NCBI RefSeq assembly: GCF_000743355.1
Contig: NZ_JQEI01000008.1
Span: forward strand, 62,001-126,000
DNA: 64,000 nucleotides
Direction: 5' to 3'
Source: Serratia sp. Ag1
GTDB lineage: Bacteria; Pseudomonadota; Gammaproteobacteria; Enterobacterales; Enterobacteriaceae
Below, one piece after another: positions 47,401 to 56,261 of the stretch (position 1 is the first letter of the stretch; each line of letters opens with the position of its first letter). The notes below the pieces were generated by a model. The model saw only the letters and a program-made list of their open reading frames with translations. It did no database searches and was not told where the DNA came from. A program made the position numbers and the translations under genes.

Positions 47401-47738
47401 AGCCATTACCCGCTGAGGGGGTCGCGAATGAACACTTCGAACAGCTCGAACCTAACGTGCTTGATAAACACCGCGATATTTTCCTCAAAAGTATGGCCGA
47501 TGATCTGAGCCAATTGGAACAGGGGATGGCCGAGGAAGAGGCAGGCAAAGTGGAAAACGCACTGCATCGTATGCGTGGCGCGCTAGTTTTGGCTCAATGC
47601 CGTGAGTTAGCGGCCAACATGGAAGCATTAGAGATACGCATGCAGACGCATGGCCTGGACGAACAAGAGAAAGCCAGCTTGGCCGCTATCATGGTTGAGA
47701 TTCGCCATTTTCTGGCCAGCATTGAATCAACGGTATAA
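44472..47738 (+). CDS. Hybrid sensor histidine kinase with receiver and HPt domains (RcsC/BvgS-like)
   Basis: A 1088-residue inner-membrane kinase. TM1 at about 19-39, periplasmic domain 40-343, TM2 about 346-366, PAS-like region 385-485, HisKA with H519 (TMSHEIRTPLYGALG), HATPase (VNNAIKFTDSG, GLGLSICKRLAG), receiver with D909 (VLTDVNMPYMNGYE), and HPt with H1032 (ALHRMRGALVLAQ). It can carry out a full His-Asp-His relay to the response regulator encoded 14 bases downstream. The periplasmic ligand domain is unlike RcsC as far as I recognise and contains a CEKQADCP cysteine pair. Confidence 0.9.
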   Translation: MQDTPFGRITHTSRRQNNLLFGLIALALVLATGLFWGTQRIISQERGRFTLDFSTLVGYAYEQEAFLRQLRAQNSQLSYLPIPRVNSFRQVATSPEWGGRLFEGQESAVTMPFSLFCEKQADCPTAPGMLFSLGSYLADFYSSFWASSYFPAGAVFFVNESDGISINVPAVNRNTTDTAGNMQTYRAVTDAVRERLRELATKGCQQQRGDKPTDREVIWFRETALPNQMIGLIPAGFPPSIWTISHKRPTSCIYAATLLSRSRFGMLEQRVNPAPKHAFWLQRFDQVWLKHQDYGLLMGQGKAPEFEQQGVHYTLTGLVFKIIGPNSKWTGYYYVSYGSFFQDNLWLPIGVLMLLLSSILGGLAYTRWYNRRVIAPAQEAQRELLESEAFNRTLIQTAPVAVCLIARADGHLVFGNALALEWLDATAGQRLPPAAATKQLLGQVLLTRQAGTIEQLEGIDGRTLYVAYAPTRYMQRDVILCVFADVSARAEIERQLERAKSAADEASAAKSTFLATMSHEIRTPLYGALGTLELLSMTQLDRQQRQYVDRIDDASQILLQLISDILDISKIEAGQLQLETVEFNPRELVQSVTSTFAAMAYRKGLLLFSVVSIDVPCLTVGDPVRIRQILSNLVNNAIKFTDSGQVIVRLSQTAGSAAETQLRMEVCDSGIGITQAQQEKLFTPFYLTDASRGSLGGAGLGLSICKRLAGLMGAEIQLDSQPQQGSRFYLTLALAVATTTEVDEPQLRGASVWVKTPHPELTDNLCAWLQRWGAQSSPFTTSVPPGHEQDILLDIQAQRPSDPGEWPGRSLPISLSGETANYADIDAYSLSSIGFGIDRLLHGQQLSEQRETVLPQFKARVLVAEDNPLNQVTLQGQLELLGCEVTLADDGEEALALWDIAPHDLVLTDVNMPYMNGYELARSLRNEGMAIPIIGVTANAMLDEERRCVEAGMNAWLVKPIGLQTLVDLLRKFMPAEPLPAEGVANEHFEQLEPNVLDKHRDIFLKSMADDLSQLEQGMAEEEAGKVENALHRMRGALVLAQCRELAANMEALEIRMQTHGLDEQEKASLAAIMVEIRHFLASIESTV

Positions 47739-47752
47739 AAGGGGATGACACT

Positions 47753-48403
47753 ATGAAAAAACTACGCGTAGTGTTGGTGGACGATCACCAGGTGGTATTG
47801 GCTGGCATGAAAGAGTTTCTGAAAAACAGCGCCAATATTGAGGTCGTTGCGACGTTTTCCACCACGACAGAGTTGGTGAATTACGCCAAAGCCAATCCGT
47901 TGGACGTGATCATTACCGACTACAACATGCCTAACGACGAAGTGCACAAAGATGGCTTACGCTTTGTCGACTTTTTGGTCCGCACGTTCCCACAAATAAA
48001 GCTATTGATTTTGACCATGATCACTAACCCGATGATTGTCTCCGCGCTTTATGACGCAGGGGTATCGGGTGTGGTGTTTAAGCAGGATCCGCTCAGCGAA
48101 GTGCAATCTGCATTGCGCGCGCTGCGCACTAACGCACGCTATTACCCTCCCTCATTCCAGAATACGGGCAGCCGTGACGAACGAGAGATATTTTTACAGC
48201 AGCGGATTAATAGCCTGTCTCCCAGAGAGTTTGAAGTGCTGCGCTATTTTGTTGAAGGGGAATCCATTACACACATCGCCGAGCGGCTTAATCGCAGTGC
48301 TAAAACCGTCAGCCTGCAAAAGAACTCGGCCATGCGCAAGCTGAACGTAGAAAGCAATCAGGAACTGATTCGCTTCTGTGTCAGCAACCATATCTTTGAC
48401 TGA
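47753..48403 (+). CDS. RcsB-like LuxR-family response regulator
   Basis: A 216-residue response regulator with D10/D11, phospho-acceptor D56 (VIITDYNMPND) and a C-terminal LuxR HTH (LSPREFEVLRYFVEGESITH, LNRSAKTVSLQKNSAMRKLN). Length, D56 and the TxSxQKxSAMxKL pattern match RcsB. Paired with the hybrid kinase gene immediately upstream. A paralogue of, not, the housekeeping RcsB. Confidence 0.88.
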   Translation: MKKLRVVLVDDHQVVLAGMKEFLKNSANIEVVATFSTTTELVNYAKANPLDVIITDYNMPNDEVHKDGLRFVDFLVRTFPQIKLLILTMITNPMIVSALYDAGVSGVVFKQDPLSEVQSALRALRTNARYYPPSFQNTGSRDEREIFLQQRINSLSPREFEVLRYFVEGESITHIAERLNRSAKTVSLQKNSAMRKLNVESNQELIRFCVSNHIFD

Positions 48404-48853
48404 CACCCGGCGCAGAGACCTTGTTCGGCCATGAGTCGCACCATCACTGCGGTACTGATTGAGAGTCTATATTGATAGGCTCTCAATCTACAGATACCAT
48501 TTAGCTGATTTATCCATATGTGTAGCATTAAATAGTTTTAAACTCTGCCCAACATGCCATGGGTAGGTTTTTTTATTTATTAACCCCACCTGATTTTGCC
48601 GCTGCTTTAATTAATTATTTTTTATTAATATTTATATAACTTTTTTTATTTTTTTAATGGTTTTTTTATCTAAACCTCGATTCAACCGTGATAGCTGAAT
48701 ACTTGATTAAAAGAAAATTCTGATGGACTATGTTTTTGCAAATAAAACGTGTGGTTCAGGTGCTTTCATAAACTACCTGATATAACAAAATAATGTTTTT
48801 TAAGTCCACTGCTCAAGACAACTACGCCTGATAACATTATTATAGGTGAATAA
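48404..48853. other. Intergenic region with hairpin and AT-rich promoter of the second ToxR-like gene
   Basis: 450 bases. The left end has a hairpin (48457-48488): GATTGAGAG and CTAT pair with ATAG and CTCTCAATC around an ATTG loop, a likely transcription end or processing site for the two-component operon. From about 48520 the sequence is extremely AT-rich with T-runs, as expected for an H-NS-type controlled promoter of the next gene. No ORF is credible. Confidence 0.45.
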
Positions 48854-49606
48854 ATGAAGTACATAATTAACGAGGCATTGATATTCGATCCTGAAGAGGG
48901 CACGTTGTCAGCCGTGGTTAATGATAGAACATTAGAAATGAGTACTATTTCGGTGCGATTGCTGTCAGAGCTGCTGATGAATGGTGCTGGGGTGACGAGA
49001 GAGCATTTGTTAAACGCAGTATGGTCAGACCATGGTTTAAAAGCCTCAAATAACAATCTGAATAACCATATCAGCCTGTTAAGAAAACATCTTGAAGAGT
49101 TGGCCGGTTTGGACGATCTGATCAAGACCTTGCCTAAGAAGGGCTTTATCCTTAATAAAAGCTATCGGGTTGAGATCTGTGGCGAGGATGGGAATGACGC
49201 CTGCGATATCACGAGCAGCCTTAAGGCTACTGACCGGCCCAAATTCAAGTTCAATAAAGCCGCCTTGGCTGTGCTGCTGACTTTTTCACTTTTATTTATT
49301 TCTTCTCTCTATGGCAAAGAAGTTTATCATTCGCTGTTAAATACCCACGCAGAAAAGATTTACACCTATAAGCAGTGTGCATTGAAAACGCTACAGGAAG
49401 TGCCTGAAAACAAGAAGGAAAAAATTATCTCAATCGTCATTGATACGATAAAAAGCAATGAGATAGATTGTGATAATGATAAATATGATGTGTTCTTCTA
49501 CCTCAATGGTAAAGAGCAAAACAGGAACAAATTTAAAATGTTTTCTTTATGCCGCAATGGCGGTGATGGTTATTACTCCCACTGTTACAGTATCAGGTTG
49601 GTTTAA
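48854..49606 (+). CDS. ToxR/CadC-like transmembrane regulator (MarT-like)
   Basis: A 250-residue protein: OmpR-type winged helix in residues 1-106 (LLNAVWSDHGLKASNNNLNN, HISLLRKHLEE, TLPKKGFILNKSY), membrane helix at about 132-152 (LAVLLTFSLLFISSLYG), then a roughly 95-residue periplasmic domain with four cysteines (QCALKT, IDCDND, SLCRNGG, SHCYS) that may form disulfides. It is followed six bases later by a FidL-like gene, the arrangement of Salmonella MarT-FidL. Confidence 0.8.
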   Translation: MKYIINEALIFDPEEGTLSAVVNDRTLEMSTISVRLLSELLMNGAGVTREHLLNAVWSDHGLKASNNNLNNHISLLRKHLEELAGLDDLIKTLPKKGFILNKSYRVEICGEDGNDACDITSSLKATDRPKFKFNKAALAVLLTFSLLFISSLYGKEVYHSLLNTHAEKIYTYKQCALKTLQEVPENKKEKIISIVIDTIKSNEIDCDNDKYDVFFYLNGKEQNRNKFKMFSLCRNGGDGYYSHCYSIRLV

Positions 49607-49611
49607 TTTAA

Positions 49612-50094
49612 ATGAAGAATAAAAAATGGCTTTATTCTCTTGGAGCAGCTATTTTATTAGCTTTGCTGATTTTAGCCTATTTTACGGTAATGAGAGCACA
49701 AGATCGGTTCTTTAAATGTGACACGGAAATTCACTTTGAAAACTCCAAAAGTAACAGCCTGATAGATGCCAACACATCCCTGTTGTTGACGAGCAACAGC
49801 ATGGCGATTCTTGACGTAAACGGTGTAATAACCAAAGATGGGGTGGATTTTAACGTCAATCGCAAGGTTTATTTCATCTATAACCGTGAATCACACGGGG
49901 ATTATTATTATTTTAAGCGAGTCAAAGAAGAAGACTATGCAACCACGAACAGTGCATCCAGTGAGCTGTTTAATGACATCATGTTTGGCAATAAAAAAGA
50001 TTTCTATATGTCTATCACCTCGCTTGGCAACGGTGGATATGAACTGAGTGAAATGATCTTTCCGGTAGTCGTTTGCTATAGCAAACGAATTTAA
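49612..50094 (+). CDS. FidL-like membrane-anchored protein
   Basis: A 160-residue protein with a single N-terminal membrane anchor (WLYSLGAAILLALLILAYFTV, about residues 5-25) and a periplasmic domain with two cysteines (FKCDTEIHF, VVVCYSK). Similar in size and layout to FidL of Salmonella, encoded next to the ToxR-like MarT. Probably interacts with the periplasmic domain of its neighbour, in the way ToxS does with ToxR. Weak sequence recognition; context is the main argument. Confidence 0.65.
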   Translation: MKNKKWLYSLGAAILLALLILAYFTVMRAQDRFFKCDTEIHFENSKSNSLIDANTSLLLTSNSMAILDVNGVITKDGVDFNVNRKVYFIYNRESHGDYYYFKRVKEEDYATTNSASSELFNDIMFGNKKDFYMSITSLGNGGYELSEMIFPVVVCYSKRI

Positions 50095-50203
50095 CCGTTA
50101 ATGATCGTTATCCCCTTCACACTTCAAACAACGTGCAGTATGGAGGGGATACAGTGCTGCCCGATTTTATGCAACCTGGTTCCTCGAGTCATCTGTGCCC
50201 CTG

Positions 50204-51988
50204 TCAGCTTGAGGACAGTTCGTACTTCTTTATTTTGCGATACAGCGTCGCGATCCCGATGCCTAATTTTTCTGCCACCAGTTTCTTGTTGGTGTGATGC
50301 CTGAGTGCCTCCTCAATCATGCGTTTTTCCATATTCTCCAGCCCTACCGCATCCTGACCTGTGCAGATCTCCGTAGCCCTACTGGCCGGAGTTGGATGGG
50401 GCTGATGCAGGTATTGACCACGGGTTAAGTTCGGCGGCAGCAGATAGGTATCAATAATTTCACCGCTAGGCACCACGTTAACCAGATACTCGATCAGGTT
50501 GCTCAGTTCGCGCACATTGCCCGGCCAGCGGTACTGGCGCAATATTTTGAGCACTTCTGCCGAGATCCCAGGGTAGATAATACCGATTCTTTTGGTATGC
50601 AAACTGAGGAAGTAATGGACCAGCAGCTCAATATCCCCTTCGCGCTCGCGTAAGGGCGGTAATGAGAGGGGGATAACGTTCAGACGATAATAGAGGTCTT
50701 CACGGAACTTCCCCTCGGCGATGTATTGCTCCAGGTTTTGGTTGGTGGCGGAGATAATGCGGATATCTACCGGGATCGGCTTGCTGGAGCCAATGGGCAG
50801 CACCTCGCGCGATTCTACCGTGCGCAGCAATTTGGCCTGCAGCAGTAAAGGCATATCGCCAATCTCATCCAGAAACAGTGTGCCCTGGTTGGCAGCCTGA
50901 ATCAGCCCCACCTTGCCATTGGCCGAAGCACCGGTAAACGCGCCTTTCAGGTAGCCAAAAAGCTCACTTTCCAGCAGTTGCTCCGGGATCGCGGCGCAGT
51001 TAATGGCGATAAAAGGCTTATCGCTGCGGTTGCTCAACCGGTGTATGGCGCGCGCCACTACCTCTTTACCGGTGCCGCTTTCCCCTACCACCAAGACGCT
51101 GGAAGGGCTGGGGGCAATGCGGGTAATCAGTTTCTTCATCAGGCGCATGGGCTTACTTTCCCCGGCCAGATGCTCAATACGCGGATCTTCATGGCTTTCT
51201 GGAGCGTTAAATGATGAATGTGACTGATGAAAGGCCATTAAAAATAGTTGATGCTCCTGAACCTGATGTAGCTGACCAATCATGATCTCCTGGCGGCCAT
51301 CGAAGGTGATAATATGCTGTAAATGCCCGCTGGTATAATTTTGATGAAAAGTCAGTGCATGAATACTGAATGTTTTCCCGATAATGTCTTCTTGCGGTAA
51401 ATTAAACTCTTTCAACGCCATTGCGTTGGCAAATTTGACCTGATTTTTTTCACTGAGGATTAATACGCCCTGATCCATATTTTCAATCAGGCTGAACAGC
51501 ACTTTATTGAGTCCACCACTGCTGCCTTGTGTCTCTAATAAATTGGAAACGAAAACGTTGGATATATTCCGCACATAATCAGAGAATTCCTGTAGATTAT
51601 CGCGTAATCGTTGTTGCTGTTCCAGATTGAAAGCCACCAGGCTGATCACGCCGATGCAGGTATGCTGAAACAGGATCGGAATGCCGAGAAAGGCTTTCTC
51701 CTGGCACTCTTCTTTGTTGTTGCACCCATCACACACCGGATCAAAACGAGAATGGGTGACTATTTTTTCCCTTTGTGTATCAATAACATGTTTTAGTAAC
51801 CCGGAGTTGCTGCCGAGTTTTCTGCCAAAGTTTTTGCCATAGGGGCCGGTTCCTGCCACTCGCACCAGATTGGCGTCGACAATCTCGACCTCCAACAACA
51901 GCACGCTGGAGAGCATTTTGGTGAAGCGCAAGATTGTCGGTTGGATCTGCATCAGCGCAGATTGGGTATTTACCGGTGCTATCATCAA
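50204..51988 (-). CDS. ygeV: Sigma-54-dependent transcriptional activator YgeV
   Basis: A 594-residue enhancer-binding protein matching YgeV across its length. The N-terminal GAF-like sensor has cysteines in [19 protein letters not shown] (a possible metal or Fe-S site), a PAS-like middle part follows, then the AAA+ domain with Walker A GESGTGKE and sigma-54 contact loop GAFTGA, and a C-terminal Fis-type HTH ending [16 protein letters not shown]. Divergent from the ygeW operon it should activate. Two tandem ATGs (51988, 51985). Confidence 0.94.
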   Translation of the reverse strand: MMIAPVNTQSALMQIQPTILRFTKMLSSVLLLEVEIVDANLVRVAGTGPYGKNFGRKLGSNSGLLKHVIDTQREKIVTHSRFDPVCDGCNNKEECQEKAFLGIPILFQHTCIGVISLVAFNLEQQQRLRDNLQEFSDYVRNISNVFVSNLLETQGSSGGLNKVLFSLIENMDQGVLILSEKNQVKFANAMALKEFNLPQEDIIGKTFSIHALTFHQNYTSGHLQHIITFDGRQEIMIGQLHQVQEHQLFLMAFHQSHSSFNAPESHEDPRIEHLAGESKPMRLMKKLITRIAPSPSSVLVVGESGTGKEVVARAIHRLSNRSDKPFIAINCAAIPEQLLESELFGYLKGAFTGASANGKVGLIQAANQGTLFLDEIGDMPLLLQAKLLRTVESREVLPIGSSKPIPVDIRIISATNQNLEQYIAEGKFREDLYYRLNVIPLSLPPLREREGDIELLVHYFLSLHTKRIGIIYPGISAEVLKILRQYRWPGNVRELSNLIEYLVNVVPSGEIIDTYLLPPNLTRGQYLHQPHPTPASRATEICTGQDAVGLENMEKRMIEEALRHHTNKKLVAEKLGIGIATLYRKIKKYELSSS

Positions 51989-52111
51989 GAGTCTCTCTTT
52001 TTCATCATAGAAAAAAGAAACGATAATACATTAATGCTGGTGGTTATTTGATTACCATCAAGCTAATCCTTCAGATAAATAGATTGTGTCATTAGCGTCA
52101 CGTTTTATTAT

Positions 52112-52146
52112 CAAAATGATACACGGCGGTAATTGCTATCATTTTG
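52112..52146. promoter_or_regulatory. Candidate YgeV upstream activating site
   Basis: CAAAATGATA (52112-52121) and TATCATTTTG (52137-52146) form a perfect 10-bp inverted repeat with a 15-base spacer, about 170 bases before the putative -24/-12 promoter of ygeW. This distance is typical for a bound sigma-54 activator. It could also serve autoregulation of ygeV, whose start is 124 bases to the left. Confidence 0.55.
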
Positions 52147-52312
52147 GGTTGCGATATTGGCTGATAATTATAAATAACCCTGCGATGGCCGGTTGACATT
52201 ATCGCTTGGCGCGCGACGGCTGTTTGAATCCCTCCGATTAAATCCGCAGAAACCAGTGAATTATGTGACCGAAATCATGTTATGCAGTGGTTTCCTGCTC
52301 TGCTGGATCTCT

Positions 52313-52328
52313 TGGCATGCTTATTGAT
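52313..52328 (+). promoter_or_regulatory. Candidate sigma-54 promoter of the ygeW operon
   Basis: TGGCATGCTTATTGAT agrees with the consensus TGGCACGNNNNTTGCW at 10 of 12 fixed positions, with GG at -24 intact but GC at -12 changed to GA. It ends 70 bases before the ygeW ATG. The divergent gene encodes a sigma-54 activator, which supports the call. Confidence 0.55.
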
Positions 52329-52398
52329 TACCTGATAACAGACGCTGAAAAAGCGTATGGGACATTCTGGGTCAACCATCGGTTATTTAGGGGCAAAG

Positions 52399-53586
52399 AT
52401 GAAAACAGTTAATCAGTTAATTAAGGACATAAAAGCGTTAAAGTCCAACTTACATCAGAAGGACTTTTTACTGACGTGGGAACAGAGCCGCGAAGAGCTG
52501 GAGCTGGTGCTTAAATTGGCTGAAGCGCTGAAAACCATGCGTTCAGAAAATATCGCAACCAAGGTTTTCAACAGTGGCTTGGGTATTTCTATTTTCCGTG
52601 ATAACTCCACGCGCACCCGTTTTTCTTATGCGTCGGCGTTAAACCTGCTGGGCCTGGCGCAGCAGGATCTGGACGAAGGGAAATCGCAGATCGCCCATGG
52701 GGAAACGGTGCGTGAAACGGCGAACATGATTTCGTTCTGCGCCGATGCTATCGGGATCCGTGACGACATGTTCCTGGGTGCCGGTAACGCTTACATGCGC
52801 GAGGTGGGCGAGGCGCTGGATGAAGGCTTCCAGAAAGGCGTGCTGCCGCAGCGGCCAGCGCTGGTTAACCTGCAATGCGATATCGATCACCCAACGCAGG
52901 CGATGGCCGATCTGGCCTGGTTGCAAGAGCATTTTGGCAGCCTGGATAAACTGAAAGGGAAAAAAATCGCCATGACCTGGGCTTATTCCCCAAGCTATGG
53001 CAAACCGTTGTCGGTGCCGCAGGGCATTATCGGCCTGATGACGCGTTTTGGTATGAAAGTCACTTTGGCGCACCCGGAAGGCTACGACCTGATCCCGGAT
53101 GTGATTGAGGTGGCGAAAAACAACGCGGCGGCTTCCGGTGGCAGCTTCCAGCAGGTGACCTCAATGGCCGAGGCTTTCCAGGGCGCAGACATCGTTTATC
53201 CGAAGTCCTGGGCACCGTACAAAGTGATGGAACAGCGCACCGATCTGCTGCGGGCCAACGATCACGCCGGTCTGAAAACCCTCGAGCAACAGTGCCTAGC
53301 GCAGAACGCCCATTACAAAAACTGGCACTGCACTGAAGAGATGATGAAGCTGACCAAGGGTGGTGAAGCGCTGTATATGCACTGCCTGCCTGCGGATATT
53401 ACCGATGTGTCGTGCAGCGAAGGCGAGGTCAGTGCCAGTGTGTTCGAGAAATACCGCATTGCCACCTATAAGGAAGCCAGTTGGAAGCCTTATATCATCG
53501 CCGCCATGATTATGGCGCGCAAATTCTCCAACCCGGGTCTGACGTTGGAGCAATTACTGCAAGACGCGGAACGGCGCATTAAATAA
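52399..53586 (+). CDS. ygeW: YgeW, putative carbamoyltransferase
   Basis: A 395-residue protein of the aspartate/ornithine carbamoyltransferase superfamily, with carbamoyl-phosphate motif FRDNSTRTRFSYASA (STRTR), QCDIDHPTQAMADL and the C-terminal MHCLPADI. The YgeW/UTC group has an unsettled second substrate. MKTVNQLIKDI at 52399 follows GGGG; an in-frame TTG/ATG region from 52357 is not needed. First gene of the operon controlled from the divergent gap. Confidence 0.94.
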   Translation: MKTVNQLIKDIKALKSNLHQKDFLLTWEQSREELELVLKLAEALKTMRSENIATKVFNSGLGISIFRDNSTRTRFSYASALNLLGLAQQDLDEGKSQIAHGETVRETANMISFCADAIGIRDDMFLGAGNAYMREVGEALDEGFQKGVLPQRPALVNLQCDIDHPTQAMADLAWLQEHFGSLDKLKGKKIAMTWAYSPSYGKPLSVPQGIIGLMTRFGMKVTLAHPEGYDLIPDVIEVAKNNAAASGGSFQQVTSMAEAFQGADIVYPKSWAPYKVMEQRTDLLRANDHAGLKTLEQQCLAQNAHYKNWHCTEEMMKLTKGGEALYMHCLPADITDVSCSEGEVSASVFEKYRIATYKEASWKPYIIAAMIMARKFSNPGLTLEQLLQDAERRIK

Positions 53587-53595
53587 ATCCATGCT

Positions 53596-53625
53596 GCGCG
53601 GGAACACTCTCTGGTATTCCCGCGC
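53596..53625 (+). other. Intercistronic hairpin ygeW-ygeX
   Basis: GCGCGGGAA (53596-53604) pairs perfectly with TTCCCGCGC (53617-53625), loop 12, ten bases after the ygeW stop and 36 before ygeX. No T-run; likely an RNA processing or stability element, or a partial terminator. Confidence 0.55.
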
Positions 53626-53661
53626 GGTGAAAGGTTAATGCGACCAGAGGAGGTAACAGCA

Positions 53662-54855
53662 ATGTCGGTTTTTTCATTGAAAGTGGATATTGAGGACAAC
53701 CGTTATTTTAATGGCGAAACCTCACCGCTATTTTCTCAGGCTGAGGCGCGCAAGGCACGGGCGTTTCATCAAAAAATTACGGGTTATCAGCCAACGCCGT
53801 TATGTGCGCTGGACGATCTCGCTCAACTGTTCGGCGTAAAGAAAATCCTGGTCAAAGACGAATCCAAACGCTTTGGTTTAAATGCCTTCAAAATGCTTGG
53901 CGGTGCTTACGCCATCGCCCGGTTACTGTGTGAAAAATATCAGATCGATATTAACGCGTTTTCCTTCGAAAAATTTAAATCCACGCTAAGCGGGAAAATG
54001 ACCTTTGCCACCACGACTGACGGCAACCATGGCCGGGGAGTGGCCTGGGCTGCGCAGCAGTTGGGGCAGCATGCGGTGGTGTATATGCCTAAAGGCTCGG
54101 CGCAGGAGCGGGTGGATCACATCCGCAATCTGGGTGCCGAATGCATCGTAACGAACATGAATTACGACGATACCGTGCGCCTGACCATGAAAACGGCACA
54201 GGAACGCGGCTGGGAAGTGGTGCAGGACACCGCCTGGGAAGGTTACACCAAGATCCCGACCTGGATTATGCAAGGTTACGCCACGCTGGCAGATGAAGCT
54301 GTGGAACAGATGCGGCAAATGCAGATTGAACGCCCGACCCATGTGTTGTTGCAGGCGGGCGTCGGGGCGATGGCGGGTGGGGTGCTGGGCTATCTGGCGG
54401 AAGTGTTTGGGGCCAGACAACTGCATTCCGCGATCGTGGAGCCCGAACTGGCGGACTGCGTTTACCGCTCCGGTAAGAAAGGCGAAATCGTCAACGTTGG
54501 CGGTGAGATGGCCACCATCATGGCGGGCCTGGCCTGCGGGGAGCCGAATCCATTGGGCTGGCCGCTGCTGCGCAACTGCGCCACCCAGTTTATCTCTTGC
54601 CAGGACAGCGTAGCGGCATTGGGCATGCGGGTGCTGGGTAATCCGTTGGGTAACGATCCGCGCATTATTTCTGGTGAATCCGGGGCCGTCGGGCTTGGCG
54701 TGCTGGCTGCCGTGCATTATCACCCGCAACGCGCACAACTGATGGAAAAGCTCGGCTTGAACAGTCAGTCAGTGGTGCTGCTGATCAGCTCGGAAGGCGA
54801 TACCGACGTTAAGCATTATCGCGAAGTGGTATGGGAAGGGAAATATTCGGTCTGA
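53662..54855 (+). CDS. ygeX: 2,3-diaminopropionate ammonia-lyase
   Basis: A 397-residue fold-type II PLP enzyme. Schiff-base K77 lies in RFGLNAFKMLGGAYA, at the same number as in the Escherichia coli enzyme; the phosphate-binding ATTTDGNHGRGVAW and QAGVGAMAGGVLGY loops are present. It converts diaminopropionate to pyruvate and ammonia. MSVFSLKV at 53662 follows a very strong GAGGAGGTAA site. Second gene of the ygeW operon. Confidence 0.95.
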   Translation: MSVFSLKVDIEDNRYFNGETSPLFSQAEARKARAFHQKITGYQPTPLCALDDLAQLFGVKKILVKDESKRFGLNAFKMLGGAYAIARLLCEKYQIDINAFSFEKFKSTLSGKMTFATTTDGNHGRGVAWAAQQLGQHAVVYMPKGSAQERVDHIRNLGAECIVTNMNYDDTVRLTMKTAQERGWEVVQDTAWEGYTKIPTWIMQGYATLADEAVEQMRQMQIERPTHVLLQAGVGAMAGGVLGYLAEVFGARQLHSAIVEPELADCVYRSGKKGEIVNVGGEMATIMAGLACGEPNPLGWPLLRNCATQFISCQDSVAALGMRVLGNPLGNDPRIISGESGAVGLGVLAAVHYHPQRAQLMEKLGLNSQSVVLLISSEGDTDVKHYREVVWEGKYSV

Positions 54856-54856
54856 A

Positions 54857-54915
54857 ATACCCGCTGTCTTTCAAGCTGCAGGTAACAACGCTGCAACTTG
54901 GAATCCATAGGGTAT
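54857..54915. repeat. 59-bp palindromic dispersed repeat between ygeX and ygeY
   Basis: Outer ends ATACCC (54857-54862) and GGGTAT (54910-54915) are inverted, and inside CAAGCTGCAG and CTGCAACTTG are also inverted. It resembles a small repeat common in Serratia and Yersinia intergenic regions. Degenerate relatives appear at about 14616-14690 and 35681-35732 in this window. It is transcribed here and can fold into a hairpin between two genes. Confidence 0.55.
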
Positions 54916-54987
54916 TAAGCGGAACCCTCAGATTATCCAATCTCTCGTGCAGGCGAGAAGTCATACAGGCGTGGAGAACAGAACACA

Positions 54988-56205
54988 ATGGCAAAGCAAA
55001 TTCCTTTTGAACTGGTGTTAGAGAAAGCCTACCAATACAAAGATGAAATGACGCGTTTCCTGCGGGACATGATTGCGATCCCGAGCGAAAGTTGTGATGA
55101 AAAATTGGTGGTGCAATGCATCAAGCGGGAAATGGAAAAGGTGGGATTCGACCGGGTGGAAATTGACCCGATGGGCAATATTCTCGGCTATATCGGCCAC
55201 GGCCCGCACCTGATTGCGATGGATGCGCATATTGACACCGTCGGCATTGGCAATATCAAAAACTGGAACTTTGACCCCTATCAGGGCATGGAAAACGACG
55301 AGATTATCGGTGGCCGTGGTGCATCGGATCAGGAAGGCGGCATGGCCTCGATGGTCTATGCGGGCAAAATCATCAAGGATCTGGGGCTGGAGGATCAATA
55401 TACATTGCTGGTGACCGGCACCGTGCAGGAAGAAGACTGCGACGGCCTGTGCTGGCAGTACATCATCGAACAATCGAAGATTCGCCCGGAATTCGTCATC
55501 AGCACCGAACCCACCGACTGCCAGATCTACCGTGGCCAGCGTGGCCGCATGGAGATCCGTATCGACGTGCAAGGCATCAGTTGCCACGGTTCGGCACCGG
55601 AGCGCGGTGATAACGCCATCTTCAAAATGGGGCCGATCCTTAACGAACTGCAGCAGTTAGCGGGCAACCTGGGCAACGATGAGTTCCTCGGCAAAGGCAC
55701 GTTGACCGTTTCCGAAATTTTCTTCACCTCGCCGAGCCGCTGTGCGGTGGCCGATAGCTGTGCGGTGTCAATTGACCGCCGCCTGACCTGGGGCGAAACC
55801 TGGGAAGGGGCGTTGGAAGAGATCCGCGCCTTGCCAGCGGTGCAGGCCGCGAAAGCGGTGGTATCGATGTATGACTATGAACGCCCGTCCTACACCGGCC
55901 TGGTGTACCCGACCGAATGCTATTTCCCGACCTGGAAAGTGGAAGAGGATCACATCACGGTGAAAACCCTGAGCAAAGCCTATCAAGGGTTGTTCAAGAA
56001 AAAACCGGTAGTGGACAAATGGACGTTTTCCACCAACGGAGTGTCGATTATGGGCCGCCACGGTATTCCGGTGGTCGGTTTTGGCCCCGGCAAAGAGCCG
56101 GAAGCCCATGCGCCGAACGAGAAAACCTGGAAGGAGCACCTGGTGACCTGCGCCGCCATGTACGCCGCCGTGCCGTTGGCTTATCTGGAAGAGTTGAATC
56201 AGTAA
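54988..56205 (+). CDS. ygeY: YgeY, M20 family metallohydrolase
   Basis: A 405-residue zinc peptidase-like enzyme (M20, YgeY selenium-metabolism hydrolase group). Metal-site motifs: [45 protein letters not shown], and the C-terminal [15 protein letters not shown]. The substrate is not established; the neighbours suggest a nitrogen-rich intermediate. Preceded by the dispersed repeat. Confidence 0.94.
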   Translation: MAKQIPFELVLEKAYQYKDEMTRFLRDMIAIPSESCDEKLVVQCIKREMEKVGFDRVEIDPMGNILGYIGHGPHLIAMDAHIDTVGIGNIKNWNFDPYQGMENDEIIGGRGASDQEGGMASMVYAGKIIKDLGLEDQYTLLVTGTVQEEDCDGLCWQYIIEQSKIRPEFVISTEPTDCQIYRGQRGRMEIRIDVQGISCHGSAPERGDNAIFKMGPILNELQQLAGNLGNDEFLGKGTLTVSEIFFTSPSRCAVADSCAVSIDRRLTWGETWEGALEEIRALPAVQAAKAVVSMYDYERPSYTGLVYPTECYFPTWKVEEDHITVKTLSKAYQGLFKKKPVVDKWTFSTNGVSIMGRHGIPVVGFGPGKEPEAHAPNEKTWKEHLVTCAAMYAAVPLAYLEELNQ

Positions 56206-56217
56206 ACGTTAAACATA

Positions 56218-56238
56218 ACCCCGGCAGTATCTGTCGGG
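56218..56238 (+). other. Intercistronic hairpin ygeY-hyuA
   Basis: CCCCGGCAG, TAT, CTGTCGGGG: 9-bp stem with one G-U pair, 12 bases after the ygeY stop, followed by GTGACTTTTTC. It may act as an attenuator or RNA stability element. Confidence 0.5.
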
Positions 56239-56261
56239 GTGACTTTTTCAGGAGTGCCAGC

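Noticed and set aside
53986-54738. 250-codon ORF antisense to ygeX
   Set aside because: Histidine/arginine-rich translation typical of a shadow frame; ygeX is certain.
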